DNA of 64,000 nt from an uncultured Oscillospiraceae bacterium. Lineage in GTDB: Bacteria > Bacillota > Clostridia > Oscillospirales > Oscillospiraceae. The DNA lies in assembly GCA_947589225.1 (NCBI GenBank), contig CANQBC010000002.1, forward strand, positions 62,001-126,000, in the 5' to 3' direction. Shown here piece after piece: positions 50,030-57,716 of this stretch. The number at the start of each line of letters is the position of its first letter. The first letter of the stretch is position 1. The notes under the pieces were generated by a model that saw only the letters and a program-made list of their open reading frames with translations, was not told where the DNA came from and searched no databases. The position numbers and the translations under genes are program-made.

Positions 50030-51228
50030 AAAAAGCGGTGATCTTCACCCTGGCTCTCACCCTCGCCCTCACCGGGTGTTCGTCGGGCCTTACGATCTTT
50101 TCGAATTACAGGCATCTTGAGATGATCGAGCTGGTGCGCACCGTAACGGTGGACTCGTCCGAGGACGGAGTCACGGTGGGGATCTACGGTACCGCCGGTG
50201 AGGAGCAGGAGGCGCGGATGTATGAAAAATCCGGGCCGTCCATCGGCGTGGCCATGAATGAGCTGACCCTCCGCCCCCTGGGGCGGGAGGCCATCCTCTC
50301 CCACACCGAAAATATGCTCATCGGCGAGGATCTGGCCAAAACCAGGCTTGACGAGGTGCTGGACTACGTGGAGCGGTTTTCCGAGATGCGCCTTGACACG
50401 GGGCTTCTCATCGTCCGGGACGGGACGGCCAGGGATCTCGTTTTCGGCCTTGCCGGCGAGGAGACGCCGGCCTCGGACGTGGTGGCGGGGCTTGACCGGA
50501 ACATCGCCAGACTCGGGCGGGGGTACGTGTTCTCCTGCCGGGAGATCGCGGCCTCCCTGGCGCAGAACGGCTGCGCGCTGGTGCAGTGCGTCCGGGGGGA
50601 GGAAGAGGAGAAGCTCTTTGAAAAGCGGGGCGATCTGAACCTGGCGCCGGCGGGGATGGCGGTGATGCGCCCCGACTCCACCGTGGGATTCCTCAGCGAC
50701 GAGGAGACGTTGGGGGCCATGCTGATCCTGGGAAAGCTCCGCTCCTGCAATCTGGACGTCCCCGTGGACGACGCGGTGCTCACCCTGTCGGTGGATAACG
50801 TAAAGTCGGATATTAAGCCGGTCTTTTCAAAAGACGGAAAGCTCCAGCGGGCGGAGATAAAACTGTCCCTCGAGGCAAACCTCGTGAGCATGGACGGGCT
50901 TGTGGACGTGCGCACCCGCGATGTACGGGAGAGGGCGGAGAAGGCTCTCTCCGATAAGGTCAAAAGCGCCTGCGACGCCGCGGTCAGGCGCGGGCCCGCG
51001 CTTGGCTTTGACTTTTTGGATCTGGGCGGGATACTCACCCGGCGCGAGCCCATCGCCATGGAGGACATGGGTGTGAGCTGGAAGGAGGTTTTCCCCTCCC
51101 TGCCCGTGGAGGTGGAGGTGGAGAGCGTCCTCATGCGCACCTACGACATCATTGATCCCCCGGAGATAAGCGGAAGGGAGGAGGGAACCCCATGGGAAAA
51201 ACTGACAGACTCACTGAGAGACAGCTGA
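50026..51228 (+). CDS. gerAC: Spore germination lipoprotein GerAC family
   Basis: The 400-residue C subunit starts with GTG overlapping the gerAA stop. A lipoprotein signal KKAVIFTLALTLALTGC carries a lipobox-like ALTGC (Cys18). Ger(x)C-family features follow, including SHTENMLIGEDLAKTRLDEVLDYVERF and a C-terminal domain ending in VEVEVESVLMRTYDI. It should be lipidated on the outer face of the inner spore membrane as part of the GerA-B-C receptor. It overlaps gerAB by 37 bases. Confidence 0.93.
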   Translation: MKKAVIFTLALTLALTGCSSGLTIFSNYRHLEMIELVRTVTVDSSEDGVTVGIYGTAGEEQEARMYEKSGPSIGVAMNELTLRPLGREAILSHTENMLIGEDLAKTRLDEVLDYVERFSEMRLDTGLLIVRDGTARDLVFGLAGEETPASDVVAGLDRNIARLGRGYVFSCREIAASLAQNGCALVQCVRGEEEEKLFEKRGDLNLAPAGMAVMRPDSTVGFLSDEETLGAMLILGKLRSCNLDVPVDDAVLTLSVDNVKSDIKPVFSKDGKLQRAEIKLSLEANLVSMDGLVDVRTRDVRERAEKALSDKVKSACDAAVRRGPALGFDFLDLGGILTRREPIAMEDMGVSWKEVFPSLPVEVEVESVLMRTYDIIDPPEISGREEGTPWEKLTDSLRDS

Positions 51229-52280
51229 CCGTCCTCATATTTGTAAGCCTTCTCTCGCCCATGATACGCATCCTGCCCACGGCGGCGGTGACGCTGGGCG
51301 GGCGGGCGTCCTGGCTGTCGGCGCTGGCGGCCCTGCCCGCCGGGGCGCTTCTGCTGGCCATACTGCGTGCGCTCACAAAAAACGCCCCGGAGGGGCTGGG
51401 CCTTGCGGACATGGCGATCCTGGGCTGGGGGCCTGTGGCGGGGCGGATATTCGCGATCCTCTGCGCCCTGTGGCTCACCTTCTACGGGGGGTTTCTGGCC
51501 CGGAGCGCGGCGGAGCGGCTGCTCTCCACCGTATACCCCAACGGCACCACGCCGGTTTTCATCGTGACGATGCTGGCGGTGTCGATCCTGGCGGCGGCGG
51601 GGCTCACAAAGACGCTGTCCCGCACCGCCGAGGTGCTGATGCCCATACTTCTGGCGGTGATCCTCGTGGTGCTGATCTCCGCCGCGCCCGAAGTGTCCGG
51701 AGAGAATCTTCTGCCGGTGACATACCGGAACTGGAAGGACATTCTCTACGGCGCCATCCCCATCTTCAACGTGACGGCGGCACACGCGTATTTTCTCTTC
51801 CTGCGGGGATATGTGACGAAAACCACGCCGGGAAAGCGTAAAGTGTTCCCCTGGCTGGGGCTTCTCATATTCATCGCCTTCGCGGTGACGCTGTTTACGC
51901 TGGGAACCCTGGGGACGAATCTTTCCATCACCATGGAGAACGCTTTTTTCATGGTCATACGCAATATCAAAGTCTTTGGCGTGGTGGAGCGTGTGGAGGC
52001 CGTGGTGGTGGCCATCTGGATCGTGACGGACTTCATATTCCTGTCCGCCATCCTCATGATCGTGGCGGAGGTATGGAAAACGGTGACGGGGGTGAAGCGG
52101 CGGGCGTTTTTCGTCTGGCCGGGCGCGGCGCTCTCGGGGGCGGCGGCGTTTCTCATCGCGCGGGACGCCTTCGATTTTCTCAAGTGGTCCGATTATATCG
52201 TGCCGGTCATAAACCTCACGTTCACCGTGGCGCTGATCCCTCTGGCACTGGCCGTGGGAAAAGTAAGGAAAAAATACTGA
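51192..52280 (+). CDS. gerAB: Spore germination receptor permease GerAB family
   Basis: The 362-residue B subunit is an APC-superfamily protein with about ten membrane helices, starting with LTERQLTVLIFVSLLSPMIRILP. In Bacillus this subunit binds the amino-acid germinant. GGGAGGAGG precedes the ATG, which lies inside the gerAC end. The gene order A-C-B differs from the A-B-C order of B. subtilis gerA. The residues expected to line the germinant pocket cannot be assigned by eye. Confidence 0.93.
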   Translation: MGKTDRLTERQLTVLIFVSLLSPMIRILPTAAVTLGGRASWLSALAALPAGALLLAILRALTKNAPEGLGLADMAILGWGPVAGRIFAILCALWLTFYGGFLARSAAERLLSTVYPNGTTPVFIVTMLAVSILAAAGLTKTLSRTAEVLMPILLAVILVVLISAAPEVSGENLLPVTYRNWKDILYGAIPIFNVTAAHAYFLFLRGYVTKTTPGKRKVFPWLGLLIFIAFAVTLFTLGTLGTNLSITMENAFFMVIRNIKVFGVVERVEAVVVAIWIVTDFIFLSAILMIVAEVWKTVTGVKRRAFFVWPGAALSGAAAFLIARDAFDFLKWSDYIVPVINLTFTVALIPLALAVGKVRKKY

Positions 52281-52301
52281 CACAGCTTTGAGGTGAGAAA
52301 A

Positions 52302-52976
52302 ATGGAAAGGAAAAAGCTCGCGGCGGCGCTTTTGGCGGTTTTCGCCGTGAACATCGCGATCATCGGGATCCTTCAGACCGTCCCCGACGCCTACGCGGAA
52401 AGCTTTAAGCGTGGCTCCTCCGGGGAGACGGTGAAAAAGATACAGCAGCGGCTCTCCGACTGGGGCTACTACTCCGGGGCAACGGACGGGGTGTACGGCT
52501 CCCGCACCGAGGAGGCGGTGAGAAAGTTCCAGAAGGCAAACGGGCTTACTCCCGACGGCGTGGCGGGGCCCGCCACGCTGGCGGCCATCGGCCTGCCCTC
52601 CGGGCAGTCCGGCTCCTCCGGGGGGAGCGCGGACGTAAACCTTCTTGCCCGGCTCATCTCCGCCGAGGCGCGGGGAGAGCCTTACTCCGGGCAGGTGGCC
52701 GTGGGGGCGGTGGTACTCAACCGCATGGAGCACCCGTCCTTCCCCTCCACCATGTCCGGCGTCATTTACCAAAAGGGGGCTTTCTCCTGCCTGGACGACG
52801 GACAGTTCAACGAGCCGGTGGCGGAGAGCGCTTACAGGGCAGCCAGGGAGGCTCTCAACGGCTGGGATCCGTCGGGCGGGGCGATCTATTACTTCAACCC
52901 GGCCACGGCCACAAGCCGGTGGATCTGGTCAAGGCCCATGCTGGTGACCATAGGAAAACACAGGTTTTGCAAGTGA
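52302..52976 (+). CDS. sleB: Spore cortex-lytic transglycosylase SleB
   Basis: I use ATG 52302, since GAGGTGA precedes it; a GTG at 52293 overlaps that site. The 224-residue product has a signal peptide cleaved near AYA-ES (residue 32), a peptidoglycan-binding domain (about 35-92, GETVKKIQQRLSDWGYYSG), a Gly/Ser linker and the SleB hydrolase domain (about 113-224) with catalytic Glu in LISAEARGEP and YQKGAFSCLDDGQFN. It cleaves muramic-lactam-containing cortex during germination. Position 21 bases after gerAB links signal sensing to cortex hydrolysis in one operon. The usual partner YpeB is not in the window. Confidence 0.94.
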   Translation: MERKKLAAALLAVFAVNIAIIGILQTVPDAYAESFKRGSSGETVKKIQQRLSDWGYYSGATDGVYGSRTEEAVRKFQKANGLTPDGVAGPATLAAIGLPSGQSGSSGGSADVNLLARLISAEARGEPYSGQVAVGAVVLNRMEHPSFPSTMSGVIYQKGAFSCLDDGQFNEPVAESAYRAAREALNGWDPSGGAIYYFNPATATSRWIWSRPMLVTIGKHRFCK

Positions 52977-52980
52977 GCGA

Positions 52981-53008
52981 AAAAAGAGCCGTGACCGGCT
53001 CTTTTTTT
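52981..53008 (+). terminator. Terminator of ger-sleB operon
   Basis: AAAAAGAGCCG (52981-52991) pairs with CGGCTCTTTTT (52996-53006), with a TGAC loop and seven T in a row. Confidence 0.92.
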
Positions 53009-53066
53009 CAGCCCAAACCCGTGTTGCCAGTTGAGCCGCCCGCCGGCGGGAATTTTAAATACGTTA

Positions 53067-53095
53067 TTGAAAAACCACAAACCCCGGTGTATAAT
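53067..53095 (+). promoter_or_regulatory. Promoter of Rrf2 regulator gene
   Basis: TTGAAA (53067-53072) and TATAAT (53090-53095) are spaced by 17 bases, 29 bases before the start codon. Confidence 0.78.
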
Positions 53096-53124
53096 GGGTT
53101 TATATATAAACGTGGGGTGAGGAT

Positions 53125-53559
53125 ATGGCTTTGATCTCGACCAGGGGGCGGTACGCGCTGCGGGTGATGGTGGACATGGCGGAGCACGCCGGGGACGGAT
53201 ATTTGCCCCTCAGGGACATCGCGGAAAGGCAGGACGTTTCGGAGAAATACCTCGAGAGCATATTGAAGGCCCTGGTAAAAAACAGGCTCCTCACCGGGCT
53301 TCGGGGCAAGGGCGGCGGGTATAAGCTCACCCGTCCGCCGGAAAAGTACACCGTGGGGGAGATCCTGAAGCTGACCGAGGGCTCCCTGGCGCCGGTGGCG
53401 TGTCTTGAGGACGGCGCGGCGGCGTGTCCGCGAGCGGGGAGGTGCCGCACCATCGGGCTGTGGAAGGGGCTTTACGAGGTGATAGACGGCTACCTGAGTT
53501 CCGTGACCGTCGCCGATCTGATGTTCCGGGAGCGGGAAGGGGACGACTACGTCATTTGA
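53125..53559 (+). CDS. Rrf2-family transcriptional regulator with Cys triad
   Basis: The 144-residue winged-helix regulator has the Rrf2 N-terminus (STRGRYALRVMVDMAEHAG), helix ISEKYLE-like VSEKYLESILKALVKN and the wing GLRGKGGGYKLTRPP. Three Cys in CLEDGAAACPRAGRC (spaced x7, x5) match the Fe-S ligand region of IscR/CymR-type members, so it may bind a [2Fe-2S] or [4Fe-4S] cluster and sense iron-sulfur or redox state. No isc/suf or cysteine genes lie adjacent, so the regulon is unknown. A dyad at 53606-53628, overlapping the next promoter, is a candidate target. Confidence 0.9.
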   Translation: MALISTRGRYALRVMVDMAEHAGDGYLPLRDIAERQDVSEKYLESILKALVKNRLLTGLRGKGGGYKLTRPPEKYTVGEILKLTEGSLAPVACLEDGAAACPRAGRCRTIGLWKGLYEVIDGYLSSVTVADLMFREREGDDYVI

Positions 53560-53580
53560 GGCGGGCGGGGATCTCCGGTC

Positions 53581-53609
53581 TTGACCCGGCGGAGCGTTCG
53601 AGGTATAAT
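53581..53609 (+). promoter_or_regulatory. Promoter of PAP2 phosphatase gene
   Basis: TTGACC (53581-53586) and a perfect TATAAT (53604-53609) are spaced by 17 bases. The leader is ~95 nt. Confidence 0.75.
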
Positions 53610-53628
53610 AACCGCATAGCGGCTATTA
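53606..53628. promoter_or_regulatory. Dyad overlapping -10 of PAP2 promoter, candidate operator
   Basis: TAATAACCGC (53606-53615) and GCGGCTATTA (53619-53628) form a 10-base dyad with one mismatch around ATA, covering the -10 and the likely start point. A repressor bound here would block the promoter; the adjacent Rrf2 regulator is the obvious candidate, by inference. Confidence 0.45.
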
Positions 53629-53710
53629 TATTTCATTTTATGTTTATGTCGTTTTTCTCCCCGGCCGGCGCCGGGGGCATTGGGGCCGTATGCCTCTAAG
53701 GGGGAATACT

Positions 53711-54253
53711 GTGAATCTTTTTGAGATCGGTATACTTGACTGGATCCAGACCCTTCGCACCGGGTTCGGGGATGTTTTCTTCCCGCTCGTCACCAAGCTG
53801 GGGGACGGGGGCGTTTTCTGGATCGCCCTGACGCTGGCGCTCCTCCTTTTCCGAAGGACGCGAAAGCTGGGGCTCACCTGCGCGCTGGCGCTCCTCATCG
53901 ACTTGGCGCTGTGCAACGGGCTTATCAAAAACCTGGTGGCACGCACAAGGCCCTATGTGGTGAACCCGGACATCGTGCTGCTGATCCCAAAGCCGGGGGA
54001 GTACTCCTTCCCCTCCGGGCACGCGGCGGCGTCCTTCTCCTTTGTGGGGGCGCTTCTGTTCAGCCGGTGCCGCTGGTGGATCCCGGCGGGCGTGCTGGCG
54101 TGCGTCATCGCCGTGTCGCGCCTCTACCTCTATGTGCACTACCCCACCGACGTGCTCTTCGGGGCGCTCTTCGGGCTGCTGTTCGGTTTTTTGGCGGCGC
54201 TTGCCGTCCGGAAAGCCGGGGAGGCCATAAAAAAGAAAAAGGAGAAGGGCTGA
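53711..54253 (+). CDS. PAP2-superfamily membrane phosphatase
   Basis: I choose GTG 53711 because AAGGGGGA lies just upstream; ATG 53690 is in frame but lacks a site. The 180-residue product has about five membrane helices and the PAP2 catalytic motifs: KNLVARTRP, PSGHAAASFSF and SRLYLYVHYPTDVLFG. It likely dephosphorylates a lipid phosphate at the outer membrane face, such as undecaprenyl pyrophosphate or phosphatidylglycerol phosphate. The exact substrate is not decided by sequence. It ends in a strong terminator. Confidence 0.9.
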   Translation: MNLFEIGILDWIQTLRTGFGDVFFPLVTKLGDGGVFWIALTLALLLFRRTRKLGLTCALALLIDLALCNGLIKNLVARTRPYVVNPDIVLLIPKPGEYSFPSGHAAASFSFVGALLFSRCRWWIPAGVLACVIAVSRLYLYVHYPTDVLFGALFGLLFGFLAALAVRKAGEAIKKKKEKG

Positions 54254-54259
54254 AAATTT

Positions 54260-54294
54260 CCTCCGGCGGGCGGCGCGCCCGCCGGAGGTTTTTT
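54260..54294 (+). terminator. Terminator after PAP2 gene
   Basis: CCTCCGGCGGGC (54260-54271) pairs perfectly with 54277-54288, followed by six T. Confidence 0.95.
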
Positions 54295-54295
54295 G

Positions 54296-54324
54296 TTGAC
54301 ATATCAAGCTTAAAGCAATATAAT
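54296..54324 (+). promoter_or_regulatory. Full-consensus promoter of HD-mnmA operon
   Basis: A perfect TTGACA (54296-54301), a 17-base spacer and a perfect TATAAT (54319-54324), two bases after the previous terminator's T-tract. Confidence 0.9.
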
Positions 54325-54357
54325 TTACAAAGCAAAAAATATACGGAGGCGGTCAGC

Positions 54358-54915
54358 ATGATCCCGACGCCGGATGAGGCTTACGAGATTACGAAGAAAT
54401 ATAACCAAGGCGAGTTCCACCTGTCCCACGCGCGCATCGTGGGGGACGTGATGGCGTGGTACGCCAAACATCTGGGCTTTGAGGCCGAGGCCGACTACTG
54501 GAAGGCCGTGGGGCTTTTGCACGACGTGGACTTTGAGCTTTACCCCGACCAGCACTGCCAAAAGGCCCCGGAGCTTCTGCGGGAGAACGGCGTGGACGAG
54601 GGCATCATCCGCTCCGTGGTGAGCCACGGCTACGGCATATGCTCGGACGTGAAGCCCGAACACACCATGGAGAAGGTCCTCTTCGCCGCCGACGAGCTGA
54701 CGGGGCTTATCGGGGCGGCGGCCATCATGCGGCCCTCAAAGAGCGTGGACGACCTGGAGGTCAAGTCCGTGAAGAAGAAGTTCAAGGACAAAAAGTTCGC
54801 CGCCGGGTGCGACCGGGACGTGATCCAGCGGGGCGCGGACGAGCTGGGCTGGACGCTGGACGAGCTTATTGAAAAGACCATCCTCGCCATGCGGGAAAGC
54901 CCCAACGTGGCATGA
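54358..54915 (+). CDS. HD-domain protein (putative phosphohydrolase)
   Basis: The start is ATG 54358, with GGAGGCGG upstream. The 185-residue protein has a small HD domain: HLSHARIVGDVMAWYAKHLG, the metal motif GLLHDVDFELYPDQH and VVSHGYG. These fit the HDIG-type family of hydrolases seen beside RNA-modification genes in Clostridia. The C-terminal third is Lys/Asp-rich and helical. Substrate unknown. Its stop overlaps the mnmA ATG (ATGA), so the two are co-translated, but a role in thiolation is not known to me. Confidence 0.85.
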   Translation: MIPTPDEAYEITKKYNQGEFHLSHARIVGDVMAWYAKHLGFEAEADYWKAVGLLHDVDFELYPDQHCQKAPELLRENGVDEGIIRSVVSHGYGICSDVKPEHTMEKVLFAADELTGLIGAAAIMRPSKSVDDLEVKSVKKKFKDKKFAAGCDRDVIQRGADELGWTLDELIEKTILAMRESPNVA

Positions 54916-55991
54916 GCGGCCGCGTTTTGGTGGCCATGAGCGGAGGGGTGGACTCCTCCGTGGCGGCGTATCTCCTGAAAGCGCAGGGGTTTGACTGCGT
55001 GGGCGTCACCATGCGGCTTTTTGACAACGCGCTTTTGGGGCTTGCCGGCGAGAGCACCTGCTGCTCTGTGGACGACGTGGAGGACGCGCGCTCCGTGTGC
55101 GCCGGGCTGGGGATCCCCTTTTTGACCCTGGACCTCTCCGGGGAGTTTAAGTCCCGCGTCATCGACAAGTTTGTCGCCGAGTATGAGCATGGGCGCACGC
55201 CCAACCCCTGTATCGACTGCAACCGGTACCTGAAATTCTCCCGGCTCCTTGACTACGCCCGGTCGGTGGGCTGCGAGACCGTCGCCACCGGGCACTACGT
55301 CCGGCGGACGGAGACGGAGCGCGGCGTTGAGCTGCGAAAGGCGCGGGACGCCGGGAAGGACCAAAGCTACGTGCTGGCGCAGCTGACGCCGGAGCAGCTC
55401 TCCCACGCCCTCTTCCCCTTGGGGGAGCTTACCAAGGATCAGGTGCGGGCGGTGGCGGAGCGGGAGGGCTTTATCAACGCCCGGAAAAAGGAGAGCCAGG
55501 ACATCTGCTTTGTGCCGGACGGGGACTACCTGGCGTTTATGGAGCGGTTCACCGGCAAAAAGAGCGAGCCGGGGGATCTTGTGGACGAGTCCGGCCGTGT
55601 GCTGGGCCGGCACCGGGGCGCCGCGGGGTACACCGTGGGACAGCGCCGGGGCCTGGGCGTCGCGGCGGACAGGCCGCTCTACGTGAAGGCCAAGGATATG
55701 GAAAAAAACACCGTCACCGTCTCCTACGAGGAGGGCCTTTATTCCCCCACGGCCCGCGTGGCCGGGGTAAACTGGCTTGTAAAGCCGGAGCGTTTTCCCT
55801 TCTCCTGCTCGGCGAAGCTGCGCTACCGTCAGAAAGAGGAACCCTGCCGGGTGGACAGGGCGGACGGCGGAGAGCTGCTGCTGACCTTCGACGCCCCCCA
55901 GCGGGCCGTCACCCCCGGACAGGCGGCGGTGATGTACGACGGGGAGCGCGTCCTGGGCGGCGGCACTATCGTCGTCGCGGACCACGCTTAA
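54912..55991 (+). CDS. mnmA: tRNA-specific 2-thiouridylase MnmA
   Basis: The 359-residue protein has the ATP-pyrophosphatase loop MSGGVDSSVAAYLL, the first catalytic Cys in TPNPCIDCN, the second in SQDICFVPDG, GHY in VATGHYVR and the C-terminal VGQRRGLGV / beta-barrel region. It transfers sulfur to U34 of tRNA-Lys, -Glu and -Gln. A cysteine desulfurase partner is not in the window. Length is normal (~360). The gene ends at the edge of repeat copy B. Confidence 0.97.
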   Translation: MSGRVLVAMSGGVDSSVAAYLLKAQGFDCVGVTMRLFDNALLGLAGESTCCSVDDVEDARSVCAGLGIPFLTLDLSGEFKSRVIDKFVAEYEHGRTPNPCIDCNRYLKFSRLLDYARSVGCETVATGHYVRRTETERGVELRKARDAGKDQSYVLAQLTPEQLSHALFPLGELTKDQVRAVAEREGFINARKKESQDICFVPDGDYLAFMERFTGKKSEPGDLVDESGRVLGRHRGAAGYTVGQRRGLGVAADRPLYVKAKDMEKNTVTVSYEEGLYSPTARVAGVNWLVKPERFPFSCSAKLRYRQKEEPCRVDRADGGELLLTFDAPQRAVTPGQAAVMYDGERVLGGGTIVVADHA

Positions 55992-56393
55992 CCTCGGGCT
56001 TCCGTTGGCCGCCCTCAGGCGCTGTGTTCGCTCCTCCTCTCCCCACGCGATCTCCGATCGCGCCAGATTGTCAAAAAACTCAAATTGAGTATTTTTTCCG
56101 GCGGCATGTACGTCGGAAAAAATACCTTTTGTCGCCCAAGTGTGCCGGCGTCCTCGCGCAAGCCGCTTAACCTCGCCCCGCCGCAAGGGCAGGGCTCAGG
56201 CGCAGGCTTGGCTCGTCCTTTCCCCACGCAATCATGATTGCGCGGGGACCCCGGCGCGCGCAGGGCGACGGCAGGGAAATTCCGCGTGAATTTCGCAAAA
56301 ATTCACGCGGAATTTCCCGCACGTTCCCCTTTGTCGGAAAAGGCCAAAGGCCTTTTTCGACAGGTTGACGCGATCTCCGATCACGCGGGGATC
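55986..56393. repeat. Mosaic hairpin repeat, copy B (inverted)
   Basis: Mostly inverted relative to copies A, C and D. It holds two CTTAACCTCG...CTCAGGCGC...CCCCACGC blocks, small hairpins CGCGATC/GATCGCG (56046-56062) and CGCAATC/GATTGCG (56227-56242), the conserved-loop hairpin (56090-56124), a perfect 20-bp stem, GGGAAATTCCGCGTGAATTT pairing with 56299-56318, and a 14-bp hairpin (56332-56362). It fills the mnmA to YfbR-like interval; no gene is present in it. Confidence 0.85.
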
Positions 56394-56418
56394 CCATTAT
56401 TATCAGAAAGGGTATCAT

Positions 56419-56994
56419 ATGAGCTACAACTTTTTTGCCCTCATCTCCCGGATGAAGAACATCGATCGGTGGGCGCTGATGAGAAACGCCGACCGGGAAA
56501 ACGTGATGGAGCACTCCCACATGGTGGCGGTGCTGGCCCACGCGCTGGCGGTGATCCGCCGGGACGTGATGGGCGTCCCCTGCTCGCCGGACAGGTGCGC
56601 CGCCGCGGCGCTCTTCCACGACGCGCCGGAGATCTTCACCGGCGACATGCCCACGCCCGTCAAGTACCACGACCCGGAGATGCGCTCCGCCTACCGGCGG
56701 GTGGAGGAGGGCGCCATCGCCAAGCTTGTAAACGGCCTTCCGGAGATCATGCGGCCGGAGTACGACATGCTCCTCCGGGACGAGGGCGGCGTCCGGGACG
56801 TCGTCCGGGCGGCCGACAAGCTCTCGGCGTACATAAAGTGTGTGGAGGAGCTGAAAACGGGAAATCTGGAATTTAAGTTGGCGGCAGAGTCCACCTTGGG
56901 GAAGCTCCGGGCCATGGGCATGGCGGAGGTCGACTATTTCCTGGACAACTTTATGGACGCCTTTGAAAAGACCATCGACGAGCTGAGCGTATAA
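56419..56994 (+). CDS. YfbR-like 5'-deoxynucleotidase (HD domain)
   Basis: I choose ATG 56419 (MSYNFFALISRMKNIDRW), with AAAGGG upstream. The 191-residue product matches YfbR in length and motifs: RWALMRNADRENVMEHSHMVAVLAHALAVI, LFHDAPEIFTGDMPTPVKY and ADKLSAYIKCVEE. It should hydrolyse deoxynucleoside 5'-monophosphates with a divalent metal, trimming the dNMP pool. The region between its stop and the next gene is repeat copy C. Confidence 0.9.
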   Translation: MSYNFFALISRMKNIDRWALMRNADRENVMEHSHMVAVLAHALAVIRRDVMGVPCSPDRCAAAALFHDAPEIFTGDMPTPVKYHDPEMRSAYRRVEEGAIAKLVNGLPEIMRPEYDMLLRDEGGVRDVVRAADKLSAYIKCVEELKTGNLEFKLAAESTLGKLRAMGMAEVDYFLDNFMDAFEKTIDELSV

Positions 56995-56997
56995 ACC

Positions 56998-57173
56998 TGT
57001 CGGAAAAGGCCTGCGGCCTTTTCCGACAAAGGGGAACGTGCGGGAAATTTCATGTGAATTCTACGGAATTCACATGAAATTTCCCTGCCGTCACGCTGCG
57101 CGCACGGCCCTTTAGGCCGCACACTTGGGCGACAAAAGGTATTTTTTCCGACGTACGTGCCGCCGGAAAAAAA
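56998..57173 (+). repeat. Mosaic hairpin repeat, copy C
   Basis: Starts 4 bases past the previous stop. It has a perfect 14-bp hairpin, TGTCGGAAAAGGCC with TGC loop (56998-57028), a perfect 20-bp stem, GGGAAATTTCATGTGAATTC pairing with 57066-57085, and the conserved-loop hairpin with core GACGTACGTGCCGCC (57141-57173). The stem of the 20-bp hairpin differs from copies A/B but both arms changed together. It lies in the upstream region of the ACT-domain gene. Confidence 0.88.
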
Positions 57174-57217
57174 CTGATCTTGGGCTTTTGACAATTTGGT
57201 ATAAGAAGGAGGAAGCT

Positions 57218-57487
57218 ATGAAAGCCATTGTGACAGTGATTGGCAAGGACACCGTGGGCATCATCGCCCATGTGTGCGCGGTGCTGGCCCAGAACGGGGT
57301 GAACGTGCTGGACATCAGCCAGACCGTCATGCGGGAATATTTCACCATGATCATGCTGGTGGACACCGCCGGGTGCAGGGTGGACTTTGCCGCCCTCGCC
57401 GACATCCTCAAAAAGGACGGGGCGGAACACGGACTGGATATCCGCATCCAGCGGGAGGACATCTTTGAGGCCATGCACAGGATATGA
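57218..57487 (+). CDS. ACT-domain protein, UPF0237 family
   Basis: The start is ATG 57218, with AAGGAGGA upstream; the frame open to 57125 is repeat sequence. The 89-residue protein is a single ACT domain: MKAIVTVIGKDTVGIIAHVCAVLAQNGVNVLDISQTVM, FTMIMLVDTAG. ACT domains bind amino acids or other small ligands. This family is commonly encoded next to UPF0210, as here (repeat copy D intervenes), suggesting a regulatory subunit-like role; the ligand is unknown. Confidence 0.93.
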   Translation: MKAIVTVIGKDTVGIIAHVCAVLAQNGVNVLDISQTVMREYFTMIMLVDTAGCRVDFAALADILKKDGAEHGLDIRIQREDIFEAMHRI

Positions 57488-57493
57488 ACTGGC

Positions 57494-57668
57494 TCGAAAG
57501 TCCTGACGGGCTTTCGATGCCAAGGGGATGCGTGCGGGAAATTTTCTCTGAATTTTGCGAAATTCAGAGAAAATCCCCCTGCTGTTTTCCTGCGCGCACG
57601 GCCCTGCGGGCCGCACACTTCGCAAAACAAAAGGTATTTTTTCCGACGTACATGCCGCCGGAAAAAAT
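57494..57668 (+). repeat. Mosaic hairpin repeat, copy D
   Basis: Hairpin TCGAAAGTCC/GGGCTTTCGA (57494-57517, one G-T), long stem GGGAAATTTTCTCTGAATTT pairing with about 57560-57578 (one bulge, TGCG loop), and conserved-loop hairpin (57635-57668) with core GACGTACATGCCGCC. It starts 7 bases past the ACT gene stop and ends ~49 bases before the UPF0210 start. Stems again differ from the other copies but stay paired. Confidence 0.87.
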
Positions 57669-57716
57669 TTTGAATTGGAGTTTTTCAGCGACGACGGCTG
57701 AAATTGTGAGGTTTAC

